Assembly (NCBI GenBank): GCA_947461915.1 | Contig: CANHNG010000089.1 | Span: 1-7,167, forward strand | DNA length: 7,167 nt | From: Flavobacteriaceae bacterium | GTDB lineage: Bacteria; Bacteroidota; Bacteroidia; Flavobacteriales; Flavobacteriaceae | Direction of reading: 5' to 3' | Part shown: piece after piece, positions 4,336 to 7,167 of the stretch | How positions within the stretch are numbered: the stretch's first letter is position 1 | Layout: every line of letters begins with the position of its first letter | Notes under the pieces: model-generated | Database searches by the model: none | The model's input: only the letters and a program-made list of their open reading frames with translations | Told to the model about the DNA's origin: nothing | Translations under genes and position numbers: made by a program

Positions 4336-6921
4336 ATGTATACGCTTCCGAAAATAGACCGTTTTAATCAAGAAGTTCTTTCTAAATACCATATTTACAA
4401 TAGTGTTTTTATTACATTACCATTTGATTCAATAGACAACACAGGGGTTTTACTGCCCTTGTTTACAGATGTTTGTGATACTGGTTTCAAAAAGCAGGAA
4501 ACACCTAAAGAAATTGTAAATTTCTTTGATAAAAAATATTTACATAGTGTGTCCGAAAAGGAAAAAATTGATTTAATGTTTCGTTTTATTCAATACATAG
4601 AACGTCAGATTGTTCTTTTTGATGCCATTGAAGACGCTGCATTTCCCGTTGTGAATAATATAGAAGGTATAGGTTCATTACGAGACATCAAAGAAAAATC
4701 GGATGTTGATAATAATAAAGAGGAATTAATTGATTGCTTGGAAAACTTTAATGTAAGAACAGTATTGACTGCTCATCCAACACAATTTTATCCTGGAGCG
4801 GTTTTGGGTATTATCAATGATTTAACAGATGCTATTCGTAAAAACAATTTACTTGAAATTAAACAACTGCTAGCGCAATTAGGAAAAACGCCTTTCATAC
4901 AAAATGAAAAACCAAATCCTTTTGATGAAGCGGTAAGTTTAATCTGGTATCTAGAAAATGTTTTTTATGAAACCTCAGGAGAAATGGTTCATTATCTTCA
5001 AAAGAATCTTTTAAATGGGGAACCAATTCAAAATCAATTAATCAAACTAGGATTTTGGCCCGGTGGCGATCGAGATGGAAATCCGTTTGTAACAACTGAA
5101 ATTACACTAAAGGTTGCTGATCGACTTAGAACATCAATTTTGAAATGTTACTATGTCGAAATGAGAAATTTAAAAAGAAAATTGACTTTCTCTGGTGTAG
5201 ATGTTTTAGTGGCTGAATTAGAATATAAATTATACCGCTCCGTATTTTATTCCAAAGGGGAAATATACATTACTTTAGAGGAATTTAAATCTCAATTGAT
5301 TAAAATAAAAACCATTATAGTTGAGCAACATCAATCTTTGTATTTAGAAGAATTAGATGCGTTACTTATTAAAGTAAATTTATTTGGATTCCATTTTGCT
5401 TCACTAGACATTCGTCAAAACAGTAAAATACACGATGCCGTTTTTAAGGATGTTGTTAAATATTATTTGAATTCAGGTACTAATGTCTTCCCTGAGAATT
5501 ATTTTCAATTGACAGAAAATGAGAAGTTTGACGTGTTGTCAAAAGTCAAAGGAAATCTTGATCCTAATGATTTTGATAATGAAATTACAAAATCCACTTT
5601 AGAATCGATTCAAGCCATTAAAAAAATTCAAGTCACTAACGGAGAATCTGGTGCTGACAGGTATATCATCAGTAATAATGAAAGTGCCTTGAATGTTATG
5701 GAAACTTTTGCGCTTTTCCATTTGAACAATTGGGAAAATTTATCAGTTGATATTATCCCATTGTTCGAGTCAGTTGATGATTTACAGAATGCCCATATTA
5801 TTATGGAAAAACTCTACACTAATCCGGCCTATGCAAATCATTTAACAAACAGAAATAATAAGCAAACAATAATGCTTGGCTTCTCCGATGGAACAAAAGA
5901 TGGTGGTTATTTGATGGCTAACTGGAGTATTTATAAGGCTAAAGAAGAACTAACTACAATGTCCCGAAAATACGGAATTCATGCCATTTTCTTTGATGGT
6001 CGCGGTGGGCCTCCTGCGCGTGGCGGAGGTAAAACCCATAAATTCTATGCTTCATTGGGTCCAAAGATAGAAAATAACGAGATTCAGGTTACCGTACAAG
6101 GGCAAACCATAAGTTCTAATTTTGGAACTTTAGATTCTTGCCGTTACAACTTAGAAAATTTATTAAGTGCGGGAATTACGAATCAGGTTTTTAGTAAAGG
6201 TAAAAATGAATTGTCTGTTGATGAATCGACTATATTAGATCAGCTGGCAGAATTGGGTTATGAAAAATATTTAAGTTTCAAGAATCACCCTAAATTCATT
6301 CCTTATTTAGAACAAATGAGTACCTTGAAATATTATGCTAAAACCAACATTGGTAGTCGTCCTTCAAAAAGAAGCAAATCTGAAACATTAGATTTTGCTG
6401 ATTTGAGAGCTATTCCGTTTGTTGGATCTTGGAGTCAATTGAAACAGAATGTACCTGGTTTTTTTGGAGTGGGTACAGCACTAAAACATTTTGAGGATAC
6501 CAATCAATGGGATAAAGTTCAAGATTTATATAACGATTCATTATTCTTTAAGACATTGTTGGAAAACAGTATGATGTCATTAGCAAAATCATTTTTTCCG
6601 TTAACGGCTTATATGAAAAAAGATCCTGAATTTGGAGCTTTTTGGCAAATAATATATGACGAGTTTTTGGAAACAAAAAGATTACTTTTAAAAATTGCAG
6701 GTCATAAAGGATTAATGGAGAACTATCCTGACGGGAAAGCCTCTATTGACATTAGAGAACGTATAGTGCTGCCTTTGTTGACAATACAGCAATATGCTTT
6801 GTTGCGAATAAATGAGTTAAACAAGGAGGAAAAACCAGATTTGGATCTTATAAAGACCTACGAGAAGATTGTAACACGATCCCTTTTTGGAAACACCAAC
6901 GCAAGTAGAAACTCAGCGTAA
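4336..6921 (+). CDS. ppc: phosphoenolpyruvate carboxylase
   Basis: Adds bicarbonate to phosphoenolpyruvate to make oxaloacetate and phosphate, refilling the TCA cycle and feeding aspartate synthesis; cytoplasmic. The protein is 861 residues, somewhat shorter than the E. coli enzyme (883). Landmarks are TVLTAHPTQ (142-150, catalytic H147), GGDRDGNPFVT (243-253), SLDIRQNS (356-363, R360), LGFSDGTKDGG (514-524, K521), DGRGGPPARGG (554-564, R556 and R562, catalytic loop), GSRPSKR (673-679), LRAIPFVGSWSQ (690-701) and the C-terminal RNSA, equivalent to the usual RNTG. K751, R807 and N859 seem to align with the aspartate-inhibition site of the E. coli enzyme, so feedback inhibition by aspartate is plausible (aligned from memory). 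The usual TEQGE motif reads TVQGQ (586-590). No Shine-Dalgarno sequence is seen; a terminator lies 36 bases upstream and no good promoter is visible. The assignment is firm. Confidence 0.97.
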   Translation: MYTLPKIDRFNQEVLSKYHIYNSVFITLPFDSIDNTGVLLPLFTDVCDTGFKKQETPKEIVNFFDKKYLHSVSEKEKIDLMFRFIQYIERQIVLFDAIEDAAFPVVNNIEGIGSLRDIKEKSDVDNNKEELIDCLENFNVRTVLTAHPTQFYPGAVLGIINDLTDAIRKNNLLEIKQLLAQLGKTPFIQNEKPNPFDEAVSLIWYLENVFYETSGEMVHYLQKNLLNGEPIQNQLIKLGFWPGGDRDGNPFVTTEITLKVADRLRTSILKCYYVEMRNLKRKLTFSGVDVLVAELEYKLYRSVFYSKGEIYITLEEFKSQLIKIKTIIVEQHQSLYLEELDALLIKVNLFGFHFASLDIRQNSKIHDAVFKDVVKYYLNSGTNVFPENYFQLTENEKFDVLSKVKGNLDPNDFDNEITKSTLESIQAIKKIQVTNGESGADRYIISNNESALNVMETFALFHLNNWENLSVDIIPLFESVDDLQNAHIIMEKLYTNPAYANHLTNRNNKQTIMLGFSDGTKDGGYLMANWSIYKAKEELTTMSRKYGIHAIFFDGRGGPPARGGGKTHKFYASLGPKIENNEIQVTVQGQTISSNFGTLDSCRYNLENLLSAGITNQVFSKGKNELSVDESTILDQLAELGYEKYLSFKNHPKFIPYLEQMSTLKYYAKTNIGSRPSKRSKSETLDFADLRAIPFVGSWSQLKQNVPGFFGVGTALKHFEDTNQWDKVQDLYNDSLFFKTLLENSMMSLAKSFFPLTAYMKKDPEFGAFWQIIYDEFLETKRLLLKIAGHKGLMENYPDGKASIDIRERIVLPLLTIQQYALLRINELNKEEKPDLDLIKTYEKIVTRSLFGNTNASRNSA

Positions 6922-7167
6922 TTAAGTTTTTATAAAACCTAATGGGGATTGCCAAAAAATGAATATTCTTCTATTAATGGAACATATATTAGTGTGGCTG
7001 GAACGCATGGTTTGATTAAAGAATTGGAAAATGGATCAAATCAAATGGTTTATTTTTTCTTCTGTTCCAGTTTTAGCCGAGAAACCAAAAAAAAACTTTC
7101 TCAGTTTAGTTGAATATTTTGTTTAAAAAAGGGGGTTCAGCATATATAGGCAGCATAAGACAATCTA
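6922..7167. other. terminal intergenic stretch, no convincing gene
   Basis: No complete gene is supported. On the plus strand, one frame stays open from 6943 to a TGA at 7111-7113 (56 codons). It reads plausibly in its middle part (NGTYISVAGTHGLIKEL, about 6976-7026) but has no ATG until 7045 and no recognised family, so it could be the tail of a decayed gene. The minus strand also has a 30-odd-codon open stretch over the same bases, without a start. A 6-base inverted repeat (7079-7084 with 7097-7102) lacks a T-run. No intrinsic terminator for ppc was found here; the short AGTTTT/AAAACC hairpin at 6925-6939 is too weak. Confidence 0.35.

Noticed and set aside
7079..7102. GAGAAA/TTTCTC inverted repeat as the ppc terminator
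   Set aside because: It has only six pairs, a 12-base loop and no T-tract on the plus strand, and lies 158 bases after the ppc stop.
1..7167. CRISPR array, insertion sequence, integrase or toxin-antitoxin system
   Set aside because: No spaced direct repeats, terminal inverted repeats, transposase or recombinase motifs, or small paired genes were seen.

Overview
The window looks like ordinary chromosome from a member of the Bacteroidota, most likely a Flavobacterium-type organism. Three things point there: low G+C DNA, starts that mostly lack a Shine-Dalgarno sequence, and upstream sequences matching the TAnnTTTG -7 element of that phylum. The encoded proteins also look like their flavobacterial relatives, as judged from memory and not from a search. 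I found no mobile element, CRISPR array, toxin-antitoxin pair or obvious defence locus.

Layout. Bases 1-31 resemble the 3' end of a tRNA with an encoded CCA but an irregular T-arm, followed by a strong intrinsic terminator (48-81). An AT-rich leader of about 200 bases leads to kdsB (278-1003, +), CMP-KDO synthetase. The stop codon of kdsB touches the stop codon of a convergent small potassium-channel-type membrane protein (1004-1714, -). A 173-base divergent intergenic region separates that gene from a PlsC-type acyltransferase (1888-2445, +). Three more plus-strand genes follow: a cytoplasmic M14 zinc carboxypeptidase-like protein (2547-3701), an Lrp/AsnC regulator (3763-4242) and phosphoenolpyruvate carboxylase, ppc (4336-6921). 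An intrinsic terminator lies between the regulator and ppc. The last 246 bases hold no convincing gene.

How the genes fit together. kdsB and the acyltransferase both suit envelope lipid or lipopolysaccharide synthesis, but a gene on the opposite strand separates them, so they are not one operon. The M14 peptidase, Lrp-type regulator and ppc could be linked through amino-acid and oxaloacetate/aspartate metabolism. Each has its own upstream gap, however, and each gap carries a candidate regulatory element, so I read them as separate units.

The observations most worth a second look are regulatory. They are a perfect 9+4+9 palindrome overlapping the M14 promoter, a perfect 12-base palindrome before the Lrp gene, a near-perfect Shine-Dalgarno sequence stranded 47 bases before the kdsB start, and two mutually exclusive stems just before ppc. 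I see no clear undescribed multi-gene system here.
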